From Thermoanaerobaculia bacterium (GTDB lineage: Bacteria; Acidobacteriota; Thermoanaerobaculia; Multivoradales; JAHEKO01): a DNA stretch of 16,974 nt. The stretch lies in the NCBI GenBank assembly GCA_029287645.1, contig JARFQS010000182.1, positions 1 through 16,974 on the forward strand, given 5' to 3'. The notes beneath the pieces were generated by a model. It was not told the origin of the DNA. It saw only the letters and a list, made by a program, of their open reading frames with translations, and ran no database searches. Made by a program: the position numbers and the translations under genes. Below, piece after piece: positions 15,997-16,974 of the stretch (positions within the stretch are counted from its first letter, which is position 1; each line of letters starts with the position of its first letter).

Positions 15997-16012
15997 CGGC
16001 GCAGGCACGCCG
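15997..16012. repeat. Small GC inverted repeat downstream of MFS gene
   Basis: CGGCG-CAGGCA-CGCCG is a 5-bp stem with a 6-nt loop, 30 bp beyond the stop of the MFS gene. It has no T-run. It is the only structure I see in the 217-bp gap 15826-16042, which otherwise holds no gene I can support. It may help end transcription of the MFS gene, with low confidence. Confidence 0.25.
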
Positions 16013-16042
16013 AAAGCGCGGTCCGAATAGGCCGCAGGCTAG

Positions 16043-16974
16043 CTAGCTCGCGGCTTCGGCCCATCGCGCAGCGTTGAGGTCCGCCGCTTCGGCGCTCGGT
16101 AGCTCGAGGCCGTGCGAGTCGGGGCCACGATCGGCTCTCTTGAGCCTGAAGGCGAAGAAGACGGCGACAACCCCGAGACTGGCGAAGGTCAGCATGGTCG
16201 CGGTGTAGTCGTAGACACCAGTGCCGGCCTGGAGGGCCTCGACGGTGACATCGGGATTCGACTTGTCCAGGACCCAGCCGGCGATAAAGGCCATGGCCCA
16301 CCACCAGAGGTTCTGCATCCAGGTCATCAGGCCGTAGGCGGTGCCGAGACGCTTCTCTTCGACGATCAGCGCCACAGCAGGCCACATGGCGGAGGGCACG
16401 AGCGAGAAGGCGATCCCGAACATCGGCACCAGCAGCCAGGGGGTGATGTAGGTCAGGGCGAAGCCCAGGTGAGAGGCGACCAGGAGAAGAGAGCCACCGA
16501 TCATCAGCGTGGCTCTAAGACCCTTCTTGTCGACAAAGGCGCCGAAAATGATCGTGAAGATGGCGGCGCCCCAGGGGATGAGCGACGTGAAGTCCCCGGC
16601 CGCGATCTCGGAGTAGCCGTACTTGTGCTTGAGCATGTCGGCCAGATAGTCCTGGAATGGGAAGACGACGGCGTAGAACGTCGCGCACAGCAGCATGATG
16701 TAGAGGTAGGACTTGTTCGCGAAGAGTCTCAGGACATCGTTGATGTGGAACTCTTCGTCGGCGGCCAGCTTGGCGGCGTCCCCGGTACCGCGCTTCGTCT
16801 CGTCGCGCTTGTCCATGGACATGTAGACGATGAAGAGGATCAGGCCCGAGATCATGACGACCGCGCCGAGCCATAAGGATGAGTGGAAGCCGAACCGCTC
16901 GGCGATCCTCGGCGACATGGACATCCCCAGGGCACTGCCCACCCGGGCGAAGCCCAGGTTGAGTCCGAAGGCCA
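16043..16974 (-). CDS. MFS transporter, C-terminal part (cut by window edge)
   Basis: About 310 residues are visible and the frame stays open to the right edge ('AFGLNLGFARVGSALGMSMSP'), so the N-terminus lies outside the window. At least seven membrane segments follow, including 'LWLGAVVMISGLILFIVYMS', 'FTSLIPWGAAIFTIIFGAFV', 'WLLVPMFGIAFSLVPSAMWP' and 'TATMLTFASLGVVAVFFAF'. A charged cytoplasmic loop ('MDKRDETKRG...AADEEFH') lies between the first two, as between the halves of major facilitator transporters. The 'MWPAVALIVEEKRLGTAYGL' segment and 'NLWWWAMAFIAGWVLD' recall the MFSD1/OFA-like branch. The substrate cannot be inferred. A start at GTG 16942 is not accepted because the upstream frame continues with membrane-type sequence. 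The stop TAG lies in a GCTAGCTAGC palindrome. Confidence 0.9.
   Translation of the reverse strand, partial: AFGLNLGFARVGSALGMSMSPRIAERFGFHSSLWLGAVVMISGLILFIVYMSMDKRDETKRGTGDAAKLAADEEFHINDVLRLFANKSYLYIMLLCATFYAVVFPFQDYLADMLKHKYGYSEIAAGDFTSLIPWGAAIFTIIFGAFVDKKGLRATLMIGGSLLLVASHLGFALTYITPWLLVPMFGIAFSLVPSAMWPAVALIVEEKRLGTAYGLMTWMQNLWWWAMAFIAGWVLDKSNPDVTVEALQAGTGVYDYTATMLTFASLGVVAVFFAFRLKRADRGPDSHGLELPSAEAADLNAARWAEAAS

Noticed and set aside
16040..16049. GCTAGCTAGC-type palindrome at the MFS stop codon.
   Set aside because: It is short and perfectly explained by chance around a TAG stop. There is no loop to form a hairpin.

Overview
This is a GC-rich chromosomal window from what looks like an environmental bacterium, most plausibly an Acidobacteriota member or a relative. 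That placement is inferred from gene content: a Ser/Thr kinase fused to a TolB-like/TPR sensor half, a very large secreted Asp-box (BNR/VPS10-like) propeller protein, a PD40 lipoprotein, and a secreted protein with a 'DSFESGD..W' mature N-terminus. No rRNA, tRNA, CRISPR array, transposase or phage gene is visible. Nearly all DNA is coding, and the longest gap without a gene is 257 bp (8735-8991).

Left part (1-4709). A PD40 beta-propeller lipoprotein (144-1226, +) converges with, and overlaps by 23 bp, a transmembrane Ser/Thr protein kinase with a TolB-like plus TPR half (3771-1204, -). Divergent from the kinase is a compact type II toxin-antitoxin pair, vapB-vapC (3997-4709, +). It has a near-consensus sigma70 promoter whose -10 box lies inside an array of four GAGTC half-sites spaced about one helical turn apart. 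This is a very readable autoregulatory operator. The kinase leader carries two short stem-loops.

Middle part (4764-8734, -). A 1047-residue secreted Asp-box propeller protein has a readable promoter and a hairpin at the expected 5' end of its mRNA. Upstream of it is a 241-residue exported protein of unknown function.

Right-centre (8992-13112, -). Three co-directional genes are read in the order MOP-superfamily transporter (resembling the ANKH/progressive ankylosis family), small His-rich membrane-anchored protein, TonB-dependent receptor with an HGHG motif in its plug. The last two look like a metal or metal-complex uptake pair. That is an inference from histidine content and gene order.

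Right end (13210-16974, -). An 871-residue secreted protein of unknown function with 12 cysteines in its mature part is followed by the C-terminal part of an MFS transporter, cut by the window edge. Inverted repeats sit in several gaps: 8961-8975, 11750-11771 and 13162-13196. None has a T-run, so they are not classical intrinsic terminators.

No unmistakably new multi-gene system is present. The best leads are the vapBC operator array, the His-rich protein/TonB receptor pair, the ANKH-like transporter and the unassigned secreted proteins.
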